A DNA stretch of 64,000 nt from Candidatus Eisenbacteria bacterium. GTDB taxonomy: Bacteria > Eisenbacteria > RBG-16-71-46 > SZUA-252. Shown one piece after another: positions 51,843-61,475 of the stretch (position 1 is its first letter; every line of letters starts with the position of its first letter). The stretch is taken from NCBI GenBank assembly GCA_005893275.1, contig VBOW01000013.1, positions 1 to 64,000 of the forward strand, given 5' to 3'. Both the position numbers and the translations under genes were made by a program. The notes below the pieces were generated by a model, which saw only the letters and a list, made by a program, of their open reading frames with translations, ran no database searches and was not told the DNA's origin.

Positions 51843-53157
51843 GAATGTCAGGCGGAAACATGCTCTTTTGATCGCCTACCAGTTCCCACCAGTCGGGGGA
51901 ATGAGCCCAAAGATCGCGAGGAATTACGTCGCGGCATTGGCGGGGGATGGCTACGACGTCGACGTGGTCACGCCCGCCGCCTCACCGGACCATCCCGTTT
52001 ATCGCATCGACCATTCGAGCCAGGGGCACGACTGCATCGAGGGGGTAACTCTGCACCGAACGTACCCGGGGCCGCTCTATCGGCTGGCATGTCGAGCCGC
52101 ACGGAAACCGCGGGTCGCAGCCACGCCGGCCACGCCGGCGAACGCGGATGCCGCTCGCGCGGCCTACCGCCGATTGATCCGTCCGTGGATGATTCCGGAC
52201 GGGCGCGCAGACTGGCTCCCGTGGGCCATCGCGAAGGCCACGAGTCTGATCCTGAGGCGACCCTACGACCTGCTCGTGACCTATGCCTTCCCGTACACCT
52301 GCCACTTTGTGGGCTTCGCCCTCCGACCATGGATTCGAGGCCCGTGGATCCTCAACCAGGGGGACCTCTGGTCATTCTCTCCAGGCGTAAACCTGCCGCG
52401 TTGGCGGCTCGCTATCGACCGCATGTTGGAGCGTGCGGTTCTGATCCGGGGGACCAGAATCATCGTAACCAACGACGAGATGATCGCGGGCTATCGTGAG
52501 CACTTCCCGGAAGTGCCCGAGTCCCGGTTTGCGGTGATTCCGATCGGATACGACCGGCAGACCTACGAGCGGAGCGCTCCGGAGATCTCGGCCCGCTTTC
52601 GCTTCGCGTACACGGGTGCCTTACCCGTCTACGGACGAGGCCTGTACACGTTTCTGGAGGGCCTTGCCCGCGCCAGACGGGAGGAATCGATCGATGCCGA
52701 GTGCGTCATCGCGGGCACGATGCCTCAGGAGATCCGGGACTTCGCCTCAAGACTCGGTCTCGGCGATGCGGTTGAATTCCGTGGATTCCAGCCGAGCTCC
52801 GCCGTCGCGGCTCTTCAGCTTGGAGCCCACGTCCTCGTGATGGTCGGCATGCCCAAGGGGCTGCAGGTGCCCTCCAAGGTGTACGAGTATTTTGCCGCGA
52901 AGCGGCCGATTCTTGGGGTGCGCTGCGACGAGGCGGACATCGCCGCTCGGAGCGTGTCGCGTCACAACCGGGGGCTATCAGTGCCCGACGATGTCGGGGA
53001 GGTTGAGCGTGCCATCGCCAGCCTCCACAAGATGTGGAAATCGGGATCCCTGGACCGCTCCTTCGATCTCGCGGGCGTGCCTGCCCACGACTGGGACGAG
53101 GTGGGCCGCAGGTTCTTGGCCGCCGTTCAGGAGGCAGAGCGTGCCTGGCATGCCTGA
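51835..53157 (+). CDS. Family 4-type glycosyltransferase
   Basis: 440 residues from GTG 51835, overlapping the previous gene by 8 nt. GT-B fold: N-terminal IAYQFPPVGGMSPKIARNYV and C-terminal FAYTGALPVYGRGLYTFLEG, then VPSKVYEYFAAKRPILGV with the donor-site Glu. Sugar specificity unknown. Part of the same polysaccharide operon. Confidence 0.85.
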   Translation: MRKNVRRKHALLIAYQFPPVGGMSPKIARNYVAALAGDGYDVDVVTPAASPDHPVYRIDHSSQGHDCIEGVTLHRTYPGPLYRLACRAARKPRVAATPATPANADAARAAYRRLIRPWMIPDGRADWLPWAIAKATSLILRRPYDLLVTYAFPYTCHFVGFALRPWIRGPWILNQGDLWSFSPGVNLPRWRLAIDRMLERAVLIRGTRIIVTNDEMIAGYREHFPEVPESRFAVIPIGYDRQTYERSAPEISARFRFAYTGALPVYGRGLYTFLEGLARARREESIDAECVIAGTMPQEIRDFASRLGLGDAVEFRGFQPSSAVAALQLGAHVLVMVGMPKGLQVPSKVYEYFAAKRPILGVRCDEADIAARSVSRHNRGLSVPDDVGEVERAIASLHKMWKSGSLDRSFDLAGVPAHDWDEVGRRFLAAVQEAERAWHA

Positions 53158-53216
53158 GGCAACGTTCGCGCGCGCGACGGTCGTGGGGCATCGAACGAGC
53201 GCTGGGTGAGCTGACC

Positions 53217-54227
53217 ATGGCGCACATCATTTATCTTTACCGACACATGTCGGAGTATATCCAGATTGATCTGGACCTACTTCGCGAACGGCACTCGGTT
53301 ACCGTCGTCGAGTGCGCCTCGCGCTGGCCGCACCCGCTACTACTGTTCAGGCTTGTCACGCAAGCTGACTTGGTCGTTGCATGGTTTGCCAGCTGGCACT
53401 CCTTTGTGCCTGCTGTCCTGTGTCGGCAGCTAGGGAAGCCCTTTGTGGTCTGCACCGGTGGCTACGACACTGCGCGCCTGCCCGGGATCGATTACGGGCA
53501 CCAGCGGGGCGGTTTCAGGCGTTTTGTGGCGCTGATCACCATGCGGCTCGCGGACCGGCTGATCGTAGCTTCGGAGGCGAGCCGCCTGGAAGTGCTGGGG
53601 CTAGGACTGCCTGCTCCAAAGCTCATGCTCGGCGGCCATGGTCTTGACCCCGCGCGCTATCCTGTCTCTGCGCTCCCACGGGAGAATTTGGTCGTCACCG
53701 TTTGCGGCGTCAATCGAAGCAACCTCAGGCGCAAGGGGCTGGAAGCTTTCGTGCGCACTGCAGCGTACTGTCCGGATCAGCGGTTCGTGGTGGTGGGCGC
53801 GTGGATGGATGACACCATCGTTCGCCTGCGCGCCATGGCCCAGCCAAACGTCCGCTTCACCGGATGGGTTTCACACAATGAAAAGGTGGCGTGGCTCTCT
53901 CGCGCGAGCGTGATCATGCAGCCATCGCTCCACGAAGCGTTTGGACTATCGGTCGCGGAGGGGATGCTGTGCGGTGCCGTGCCTGTGGTCACGGCAAATG
54001 GTGCCCTCCCTGAGTTGGTGGGCGACTGTGGCGTCCTCGTCAGATCGCAGGATCCGAGAGACCTTGCCGAGGGAGTGGGTCGGGCGCTCGCCCTCGGACC
54101 CGCTGCCGGTGCGCGAGCGCGAACGCGGGTGCTCGAACGGTTCAATCTCGATCGCCGACGCCGGACACTCGAATCGGTGATCTCTGGTGAACTCGGCGAT
54201 CCCCGGGGCTCGGCCTTACAGCAGTAA
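53217..54227 (+). CDS. Family 4 glycosyltransferase
   Basis: 336 residues from ATG 53217. GT-B fold: VCTGGYDTARLPGIDYG, LGGHGLDPARYPV, and the donor site MQPSLHEAFGLSVAEGMLCG followed by GALPELVGDCGVLV. It is the last plus-strand gene of the first exopolysaccharide operon and converges with the GT-C gene 9 nt away. Confidence 0.87.
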   Translation: MAHIIYLYRHMSEYIQIDLDLLRERHSVTVVECASRWPHPLLLFRLVTQADLVVAWFASWHSFVPAVLCRQLGKPFVVCTGGYDTARLPGIDYGHQRGGFRRFVALITMRLADRLIVASEASRLEVLGLGLPAPKLMLGGHGLDPARYPVSALPRENLVVTVCGVNRSNLRRKGLEAFVRTAAYCPDQRFVVVGAWMDDTIVRLRAMAQPNVRFTGWVSHNEKVAWLSRASVIMQPSLHEAFGLSVAEGMLCGAVPVVTANGALPELVGDCGVLVRSQDPRDLAEGVGRALALGPAAGARARTRVLERFNLDRRRRTLESVISGELGDPRGSALQQ

Positions 54228-54236
54228 TCCGCATCG

Positions 54237-55961
54237 TCAGGGCGACCGCCCGGCCGCCTGTGTTCGCAGCGCCGGGCGCGCCGCCGCGCTGTCCCCGTAC
54301 AGGGAGGTGGCCAGGACAGGGATGCAGTGGAGCTCCGACCGGCGCGGGTGGCTCTCCCAAAAGTCGCGCCGCAAGAACAGGGCCCGGTCCATCGTCTGAT
54401 AGGGTCCGTTGAGCAGGAATAGGTAATTCGCCTGGAACTCCGGATCGTCGACGAGCGTCCGGAGCATCTGGTTGCGGTAGGAGAGCAGTTCCCGCGCCGA
54501 TCCTCCCGCTCTCAGCCTCTTCGCGGAGACGTACCCGTCGATGACGTCCGGCTTCCGGGACAGCACATAGCGCATGTCCGTCTTCGAGTCGGGCGGGCCG
54601 GCGGGATCGAATCGGCCCTCGCGGGCGATGTGGGCGTCGTTCAGCCCCAGGATGTCTATATACACGACCCGATCGATCGCGAAGGGCAGTTCCCCGGCCA
54701 TGCCGGTGGCCACCACCGTGCCGGGCCGGGTGTATACCCGGAACCAGTGGATGAGGGAGGAATCGGGCCGAGTCCGAAACACGTTGGGACCGTGGGGCAG
54801 TTTAGACAGGTCGCGTCCCATCATCCCGTGTGGCGCTATCAAGAGCGCCGAATTGATCGATGCCACGGCGAGCGCCGCTGCAGCGTAGCGAACCGCCGGC
54901 TGTCGTGGGAACAGCCGTACGAGTCCCAGCCCTCCCAGGGCCGCCAGGAGAGGGGACACGTGGACCATGTGCCGCCAGTAGGGGAAGGCCGAATAGTTGT
55001 CTCCGCCCACCTTCAAAACGTAGGCGAGATACGCCACCAGTAACGCGGCGACGCCCAAGGTCCAGATGCTGAGGCGCTCCGATTCCAGCGTCCGGGCCGC
55101 TCCGACGGTCGCGGCGATTGCGAAGGCGAGCCAGAGCTGGTGGGCAATCGCCCATTCGGCCACGTAGCGCGCCCCATACAGGACATGCATTACCCCCGCG
55201 CCGCTGGCCTTGGCGTAGTAGGTGTTGGGCAGCCAGGCCTGGAACAGCTCGAGGCGAAGGACTGTGAGAAACACGGTGGCGAGCAGGGTGACGATGACCG
55301 TGATGCCGTAGGGCCGGGCGTGTCGGCCGCTCCGCCTTGCGACGATCACCCCGAGTGCTTGGGTCGCCAGTGCCACCAGGGGCCCTTCCGGTCGGAGTAG
55401 GACAAGGGCGGCGCAGGCGAGGGCGAGGAACAATGCTGAGCGGCGCGAGGCGGGGTAGGGCCACGTCAAGATGATCACGAGGCCGAATACGAACGGCAGG
55501 GCTTCCATCCCCGATCCTGAGTACCAGCAGACCGACAAGTTCAGGGCGAGGAAGAGGGCGGCGATGCGGCAGGCCGCGCCGTCCTCGGCAGCCAGCGGAT
55601 GGTTTGCGTCCCCAGCTCGCGCGAGCCGCGCGGGAGCGGCGAGCAGGAGCGCGACAGCCGCCAGGTGAGACGCCACGCCAAACACCTTGGACAGCGCCAC
55701 GGGGCCAAGGGACAGTTTCGCGCCCAGGGCGAGGAGCAACACCCAGAGAAGGCTCGTGTATCCCTCCACGCGGCCATCGCCGAGATTCCACGCGCCCAAG
55801 CCGTGCCCCTGAGCCAAGTGGGCGGCGTAACGGAATGAGATGAACGCGTCCTCCAGGGTGTTGGGGAGGAACAGGAGATCCAGCAGCAACGCGATCGAAA
55901 GGAGGGCTGCGGCGAATACCCACGCGCGACGTGGGGCATGATCCGATCCGAGAACGGCCAT
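54237..55961 (-). CDS. GT-C-type membrane glycosyltransferase
   Basis: 574 residues. About 10-11 transmembrane helices and a soluble C-terminal part. The first loop, NTLEDAFISFRYAAHLAQG then RVEGYTSLLWVLLLAL, is the signature of membrane GT-C proteins related to mycobacterial arabinofuranosyl- and mannosyltransferases; the acidic pair there is the likely catalytic site. LFQAWLPNTYYAK is also typical. It would use a polyprenyl-phosphate sugar on the periplasmic side, perhaps to decorate the polymer. Confidence 0.75.
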   Translation of the reverse strand: MAVLGSDHAPRRAWVFAAALLSIALLLDLLFLPNTLEDAFISFRYAAHLAQGHGLGAWNLGDGRVEGYTSLLWVLLLALGAKLSLGPVALSKVFGVASHLAAVALLLAAPARLARAGDANHPLAAEDGAACRIAALFLALNLSVCWYSGSGMEALPFVFGLVIILTWPYPASRRSALFLALACAALVLLRPEGPLVALATQALGVIVARRSGRHARPYGITVIVTLLATVFLTVLRLELFQAWLPNTYYAKASGAGVMHVLYGARYVAEWAIAHQLWLAFAIAATVGAARTLESERLSIWTLGVAALLVAYLAYVLKVGGDNYSAFPYWRHMVHVSPLLAALGGLGLVRLFPRQPAVRYAAAALAVASINSALLIAPHGMMGRDLSKLPHGPNVFRTRPDSSLIHWFRVYTRPGTVVATGMAGELPFAIDRVVYIDILGLNDAHIAREGRFDPAGPPDSKTDMRYVLSRKPDVIDGYVSAKRLRAGGSARELLSYRNQMLRTLVDDPEFQANYLFLLNGPYQTMDRALFLRRDFWESHPRRSELHCIPVLATSLYGDSAAARPALRTQAAGRSP

Positions 55962-56026
55962 CCGGTTTCCCGCTTCCGCGCGTCACCAGACAAACGGTGG
56001 GGAAGTGGGCGAGCAGTGGCACGCGC

Positions 56027-57505
56027 TCACTCGCGTGCCGCCGTCGGCGCCAGCATCGTCGCTGGTCGCGGGGCCGTCCGCTGAGCGGCCCGCGACTGTA
56101 CCATTCGGATGGCGATCCAGGCAGGCACGATGTCTGCCAGGAGCGATTCCGTGCTGGTCGCAATCGCTCCTTCCACACAAACAATCAGAGCCAAATACGC
56201 GTATCCGTAGTACACGACGCCCGCCGGGCCCCCGCCGAGCGCCATGCGATGGGCGGCCTTCATGATGGCTCCCAGCAACCAGAACCCCGCTATGATTCCG
56301 ATAACGTGGAAGTTCGCGTAGAGTTCGCCTGCTAGGGAAGGCGAACAGTATGTCAAATTGGTGAAGTACACGTCGGGCATGAACTGCTGCGCGAAGACCA
56401 GGCCGTAGCTCATCGGCTTTTCCGGCCACCACGCACGCGGGATGAAGAACACGAAGAGGTCGGTCAGAGTCCCGCCGAGCTGGAACGGCACCTCGCGTCC
56501 CGCCCGATGGAGGACGGCCACGAAGCTGTCGGCGTCATAGCCGCGGCCGAGGATGTTGCCCTGCGCGAACCAACCAGCGACGCCCGAGCCGCCGAGTCGG
56601 TCGGCAATCTGTTGGAGACCTCCGGTGCCGGACGCTCGGTACGCGTAGAAGACCGGGAACAGCGCGGCGAAAATCAGGGCCACCACGGCGAGATGGAGGA
56701 CATTTAAGCGTCGGCGCAGAAAATGCACATAGAGCAGGATCGGTACGACGCCGCGGAGCAGAAGGTACTTCGAGCCGGTGAAGACATAAAGACCGAGTAC
56801 CAAGGCGAGGCCGGGGATCACGACGAGCATCGGCCGCCGGGCTCCGGGTCGAGTGAACTCGTACACTGCAAGCAGGTGAAAACCGACAACCGCGAACTCC
56901 ATGAGCACGATCTTCCAGTAGTTGCCCAACCCGCCTTCGGTGAATGCGAACATGAGATTCTCTGTAACAGCGCGGAAACCGCCGAAGGTGGTCGCAAAGG
57001 AGGTTGCCCCGAAAAGGCCGATCAAAAACCAGGCGAGCGCCACGGCTCTCACGCGGCGGGCAGGCCAGGGGGCCCACGATTGTACAGCCCGGCCCAGCCG
57101 GCGACCCCAGCGGTCGCCTAGGCCCGAAGAATAGCCGAGGTGGAGTAGGACTAGGCCGAGGGCCGAGTAGAAGAAGTTCCAACCCACAAGGCTCTGGAAG
57201 TAGCTCGACTTGGGGTCCTGCAGCACAGGCAAGTAGATACTACTCTGGAAGGTCAGGATCGCGATCCCGCGGACACCCATCGTGAGAGTGAAATAGAGAA
57301 CAAAAGGGTAGATCGCTTCGCCCGGGTCGATGCCGCGCCGGAGCCGAAGAGCCAGAGGTACGGTCACCGCCGCGACGAAGCACGAGATGGACAAACCGAG
57401 GAATGCCGGGGTCGAGATCAGCGAAGCGATGAGGGTCGCGGCGGCGAGCGCGAAGACGGCGATAATGCCGGCCTGCTTCAACCCAAGGTCACGCATGTGT
57501 GCCAT
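56027..57505 (-). CDS. Wzy-like polysaccharide polymerase (O-antigen polymerase type)
   Basis: 492 residues with 11-12 transmembrane helices and a long loop (about residues 305-365, with ADRLGGSGVAGWF and FFIPRAWWPEKP). Arrangement and composition match the oligosaccharide-repeat-unit polymerases, which are poorly conserved at the sequence level, so the call rests on topology and context (Wzx, Wzz, Wza and GT genes around it). It lies upstream of the GT-C gene on the same strand. Confidence 0.7.
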   Translation of the reverse strand: MAHMRDLGLKQAGIIAVFALAAATLIASLISTPAFLGLSISCFVAAVTVPLALRLRRGIDPGEAIYPFVLYFTLTMGVRGIAILTFQSSIYLPVLQDPKSSYFQSLVGWNFFYSALGLVLLHLGYSSGLGDRWGRRLGRAVQSWAPWPARRVRAVALAWFLIGLFGATSFATTFGGFRAVTENLMFAFTEGGLGNYWKIVLMEFAVVGFHLLAVYEFTRPGARRPMLVVIPGLALVLGLYVFTGSKYLLLRGVVPILLYVHFLRRRLNVLHLAVVALIFAALFPVFYAYRASGTGGLQQIADRLGGSGVAGWFAQGNILGRGYDADSFVAVLHRAGREVPFQLGGTLTDLFVFFIPRAWWPEKPMSYGLVFAQQFMPDVYFTNLTYCSPSLAGELYANFHVIGIIAGFWLLGAIMKAAHRMALGGGPAGVVYYGYAYLALIVCVEGAIATSTESLLADIVPAWIAIRMVQSRAAQRTAPRPATMLAPTAARE

Positions 57506-57534
57506 CCACCACTCTCAGAAACGCCCAATTTCAT

Positions 57535-57563
57535 TTGACCTGCCGTTGCTCGGTGGCATAGAA
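57535..57563 (+). promoter_or_regulatory. Predicted sigma-70 promoter of DegT/sugar-transferase genes
   Basis: TTGACC (57535-57540), 17 nt, ATAGAA (57558-57563); with an 18-nt spacer the -10 reads TAGAAA. Start near 57570. Downstream, TAAGG precedes ATG 57596, which is out of frame with the conserved protein. Confidence 0.45.
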
Positions 57564-57825
57564 AGAAGCCCGGGGGCTCATTGAGCTAAGGTACCATGCG
57601 CTCTATCGGATCCACAGCATCGACGGATCGGCAAAGCCAGGTGGGAGGGACCCCACGACGAAGACCCCAGGGGAAGGCAGCGCACCGGTTCGCCGCGAGT
57701 TCCTCGTCTTCGGCCGCCCCTTCGTCGCCGAGGAAGAGATCCGCGAGGTAGTCGACACCCTCCGCTCCGGATGGATCGGGTTCGGCCCGAAAACGCTCCG
57801 GTTCGAGGCAGACTTCGCGAGCTAC

Positions 57826-58890
57826 GTGCATGCCTCCCACGCGGTCGCGGTCAATTCCTGCACGGCGGCCCTCCATTTGGCTCTACTCGCCGCCGGTGTG
57901 GGGCCGGGCGACGAGGTCATCACGACCCCGCTCACGTTTGCGGCCACTGCGAACGTGATCACCCACGCGGGGGCCAGGCCGGTCTTCGTCGACGTGGATC
58001 GCGCGACGCAAAACCTTCGACCGGACCTTGTCGAGGCCGCCCTGACCCCTCGCACCAAGGCGATCCTGCCGGTCCACATGGCGGGGTGGCCGTGCGACCT
58101 GGAATCCATTTCTCGCATCGCGGAACGGAACGGAATTCCCGTCATCGAGGACGCGGCGCACGCCATCGAGGCGTGGTACAAGGGGCGAAAGGTCGGCGCG
58201 ATCTCCGCGATGACGGCGTTCAGCTTTTATGCGACCAAGAGCCTGACCACGGCGGAAGGCGGGATGCTCACCACCGAAGACGGCGCACTCGCGAATCGGA
58301 TCCGCACGCTCCGCCTGCACGGACTGGACAGGGACGCGTGGAAACGTTACTCGCAGGGAGGCTTTCTCCCGTACGAGACCGTCGAGCCGGGGTACAAATA
58401 CAACATGACCGATGTTCAAGCCTCGATGGGCATTCACCAGCTCGCGAGGATCGAGAACAGCCTAACGAAGCGAGAGCGCCTGTGGTGTCTGCTCGACCAG
58501 GGCCTCAGGGATCTGGAAGAGCTGAGGATTCCAGCGTTCCCCCAGGAAGCGGGAAGCCGGCATGCACGCCATCTTTACACGATCCACCTCGAGCTCGAGC
58601 GGCTCGAAATCGATCGCGACGAGTTCATCCGCGCTCTCGCGGCGGAAAACATCGGGGCTGGGGTCCACTTCATACCGATCCACCTTCATGCCTATTACCG
58701 GGACGCGTACGGATACCGCCGAGGTGACTATCCCTGTGCCGAATGGATCGGCGACCGCACGGTCTCGCTGCCGCTTTCGGCGGGGATGTCGGAGGAGGAC
58801 GTGGCGGACGTTGTGGCGGCCGTGCACAAGGTCGCGGTCCGGCACCGGAGAAAACCTGTATTTCAGGCAGCCGGGGAGGCTGCCATTTAG
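57826..58890 (+). CDS. DegT/DnrJ/EryC1/StrS-family sugar aminotransferase
   Basis: 354 residues from GTG 57826, but homology clearly extends upstream in the same frame (FLVFGRPFVAEEEIREV and SGWIGFGPKTLRFEADF, from about 57700). No ATG, GTG or TTG precedes that in frame, so the 5' end is unusual or frameshifted. PLP-enzyme landmarks are VIEDAAHAIEAWYKG, the Lys-bearing SFYATKSLTTAEGGML and GYKYNMTDVQASMG. It makes an amino sugar nucleotide for the polysaccharide. It precedes the initiating sugar transferase. Confidence 0.87.
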   Translation: MHASHAVAVNSCTAALHLALLAAGVGPGDEVITTPLTFAATANVITHAGARPVFVDVDRATQNLRPDLVEAALTPRTKAILPVHMAGWPCDLESISRIAERNGIPVIEDAAHAIEAWYKGRKVGAISAMTAFSFYATKSLTTAEGGMLTTEDGALANRIRTLRLHGLDRDAWKRYSQGGFLPYETVEPGYKYNMTDVQASMGIHQLARIENSLTKRERLWCLLDQGLRDLEELRIPAFPQEAGSRHARHLYTIHLELERLEIDRDEFIRALAAENIGAGVHFIPIHLHAYYRDAYGYRRGDYPCAEWIGDRTVSLPLSAGMSEEDVADVVAAVHKVAVRHRRKPVFQAAGEAAI

Positions 58891-58912
58891 TCCACACACT
58901 GGGGGAAACGCG

Positions 58913-59611
58913 ATGGATCATCAACCGACTCTAATCGAGGCGGTGGTGGATGAGGCGGCGCTTGCGCCTGACGCCGTCCGCGGTGGTTGGTCGTGGATCG
59001 GACTGGGCATCCGAGATGTCACCGAACGGAGCCTCGCCGCGGCCGCATTAGTCCTGCTTTCACCGATCCTTCTCGCGATCGCAATAGCAATACGGCTCGA
59101 CTCCCCCGGTCCCGCGCTATTTAAGCAAGTTCGCATTGGTCTCAAAGGAAGGCCCTTCACGTTCATCAAGTTTCGGGGAATGTATATCGATGCCCTCGCT
59201 CGATTCCCGGAGCTGTACTCATATCGGTATACGCAGTCCGAGATCGATAACCTGCACTTTCACTCGGAGACGGATCCGCGGGTCACGCGCGTCGGGCGGT
59301 TCATCCGTAGCACGAGCCTGGATGAGCTGCCTAACTTCATAAACGTGGTTTGGGGGGATATGAGCCTTGTGGGTCCAAGGCCGGAGATCCCAGAGATGAT
59401 CCCGTACTACGGAACCGCAGCCGGCGAGATTCTCAGCGTCAAGCCCGGCGTGACCTCGATGGCAAAAGTCATCGGCCGCGACCACCTCAATTTCATGGAG
59501 ACCCTGGCACTAGACTTGGAATACGTGCGAAATCGCGGCTGGGCGAAGGACTTCCGGATCCTTTGTTCTACTCTGGTTCTGGTAGTGACCGGCAGGAGCG
59601 TCGGCCTATAG
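58913..59611 (+). CDS. Undecaprenyl-phosphate sugar phosphotransferase (initiating enzyme)
   Basis: 232 residues from ATG 58913. One membrane-embedded helix ([20 protein letters not shown]) is followed by the PHPT catalytic domain: [25 protein letters not shown], and the tail [20 protein letters not shown] with [13 protein letters not shown]. It is the short WcaJ/PglC-like form that loads the first sugar phosphate onto undecaprenyl phosphate, committing the pathway. Confidence 0.93.
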   Translation: MDHQPTLIEAVVDEAALAPDAVRGGWSWIGLGIRDVTERSLAAAALVLLSPILLAIAIAIRLDSPGPALFKQVRIGLKGRPFTFIKFRGMYIDALARFPELYSYRYTQSEIDNLHFHSETDPRVTRVGRFIRSTSLDELPNFINVVWGDMSLVGPRPEIPEMIPYYGTAAGEILSVKPGVTSMAKVIGRDHLNFMETLALDLEYVRNRGWAKDFRILCSTLVLVVTGRSVGL

Positions 59612-59624
59612 GCGTCTTCCATAG

Positions 59625-61199
59625 CTAGAAGCGAAGAGAAAGCTCGGTCGACCCAAGGAAACGAGCAACATGAAGCCCGGGCACGTGGTCCAGATTGCGG
59701 ACACTCGACCGCCCGATGCGAACCCCGGCGGAAAGGCGCCGGGAAGGATGATAGGAAACGGAAAGGTCACCCCGAAGGGTCCGCTCGACGGTTCCGGAGA
59801 GCGGGACGTTTTCCACCCTCCCGCTGTCCGGAAGCCACGGAGAACCGATGGCGCCTTCCCCTTTGCGAACTCTGGAAACGTCGAGCCCGAAGGTCCAACT
59901 CGGGTGTGGATTCCATGCGGTGGCGTCGTACATCACTTCAACGTCCGGTCCCAGGGGATAGGCGAGTGGGTATCCGTCGCTCTCGAAATTGTGGCCGTGC
60001 CATGTCGAATATGTGAAATTGTATATGCGCGTGAATTCCACGTTTGACGAGATGGCCCCGGCATGCCCCAAGGGGCGGCTGAACTGGGCGCCAAACTGAT
60101 AGCCGATCTCGGTCGGACGATAGGCGGAGCTGAAGCTCAAGTCGTCGATCAGAAGCTCCGAGTACAGGCGGATGTGCTTCGCGGGAATCCAGACGGCGTC
60201 TGCCGTCCAGAGAACATTGTTCAGTTTGAGTCTCTCGACGGAGTCGCTCGAGGCGGGTGAAAAATGAGTCAGTTGCTTCTCGCGTTGTGTGAAGCCCACG
60301 ACCGGGACGAAATAGAGGGGGACCTGCGAGCTTCCGTCAAAGCGCGCCAGCTCAGAGACGCCTATCGCCAGGCGCTTCCCGAGATGGGTCTCCAGCCGAT
60401 GCCCGGCAAGGTAGGTTTGAGCGATCGGGTCGAGCCACGCAACGAACCACGTGAACTGGAGCCGATTGGCAAAGCGGTAGCGAAACTCGGCGAGGTCGAG
60501 CGCAAGGGACCCGTCGTAGAGGCCCAGGGTGCCCGTGACGCCCGGGCCCCAGCGAAGCCACGTATGTCCGACCCGTACCTGGTAGGGATTCGTACCGACG
60601 ACGACGTAAGCTCGATCGAACCACAAGTTGAAGTCCACGTTTTCTATCACTGAGAAGCGGCGTCCGGAAATCGGATTGCCGTGAGGTCCGGGTGAATAGG
60701 TGGCCGCGTAGTACTCCGTGAAGAGGAGAACCCGATTGGCGTAGCCCCCTGCGAATGCCGCTCCGAGCCGGTAATCACGAATGACCCCGGGCGTTCGAGT
60801 GCGGTTCTCTGTGTACCCAAGGCGTATAGACGGTGATGCCTCGATCCGGGACGAGTCTGCGGCGACGCTGAGCAGCGGCCTGGAGGAGCCCGCGTAGTCC
60901 GGACCAAGCTCCCGCTCAGCCCGGATGTAAGCCGGATCGGATTCGCAATCGCAGCCGTGACTCATCAGGTCGCGCAGATACGCGCGACCTGTCCCGATCG
61001 TCCAGGGTCGGGTTTGCTGAAATGCCGCGGAGAAGGAATAGCGTGTCGCGAGCTCTTCGAAGGATCGGTAGAGCGGGCTCTCGGTGGGGATCTCTTCAAG
61101 GTTCAAGTAGGCGGGGTTCGCGGGACGAACCTCGAGGAATGAGATCGTTCCGGTGATCACGATGATAAGAATCCCTGAGCGCAGTAGGGTCCGCCCCAC
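59625..61199 (-). CDS. Wzi-like capsule assembly outer-membrane protein
   Basis: About 524 residues from GTG 61199; earlier codons would run into the divergent operon. After an N-terminal hydrophobic stretch (SGILIIVITGTISFLEV), the chain is rich in aromatic beta strands and ends in ELSLRF, an outer-membrane barrel signature. VGHTWLRWGPGVTGTLGLYD is typical of Wzi/capsule assembly family barrels that hold polysaccharide at the cell surface. The start codon is uncertain because no good ribosome site is visible. Confidence 0.75.
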   Translation of the reverse strand: MGRTLLRSGILIIVITGTISFLEVRPANPAYLNLEEIPTESPLYRSFEELATRYSFSAAFQQTRPWTIGTGRAYLRDLMSHGCDCESDPAYIRAERELGPDYAGSSRPLLSVAADSSRIEASPSIRLGYTENRTRTPGVIRDYRLGAAFAGGYANRVLLFTEYYAATYSPGPHGNPISGRRFSVIENVDFNLWFDRAYVVVGTNPYQVRVGHTWLRWGPGVTGTLGLYDGSLALDLAEFRYRFANRLQFTWFVAWLDPIAQTYLAGHRLETHLGKRLAIGVSELARFDGSSQVPLYFVPVVGFTQREKQLTHFSPASSDSVERLKLNNVLWTADAVWIPAKHIRLYSELLIDDLSFSSAYRPTEIGYQFGAQFSRPLGHAGAISSNVEFTRIYNFTYSTWHGHNFESDGYPLAYPLGPDVEVMYDATAWNPHPSWTFGLDVSRVRKGEGAIGSPWLPDSGRVENVPLSGTVERTLRGDLSVSYHPSRRLSAGVRIGRSSVRNLDHVPGLHVARFLGSTELSLRF

Positions 61200-61275
61200 T
61201 CGGGCATTGTGCTTGAGGCACCAGCCTCCGACAACCCCGAAGTCCAGTGGGGCGGCCAAATTTGTGCCGGACCGG

Positions 61276-61304
61276 TTGACCTCGGTTCGGGACCGTGGTA
61301 TAGC
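61276..61304 (+). promoter_or_regulatory. Sigma-70 promoter of second Wzz/flippase genes
   Basis: TTGACC (61276-61281), 17-nt spacer, TATAGC (61299-61304). The start near 61311 leaves an untranslated leader of about 165 nt before GTG 61476. Confidence 0.6.
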
Positions 61305-61475
61305 TCTGACGGGATTCACCTCTCGGCGATTCTTGCCATCTTGCGCGTTTAAGGGATCGATCGTTGCGCGATCAGGGAGGGAGCGTAAGACGAAGCACGA
61401 ATCCAAGTTCCTTCCGCACCACTTCCACGTGGTTATCGCGATTCCCACCCTTCTCGCCCCCGAGGCGACGAAGGA

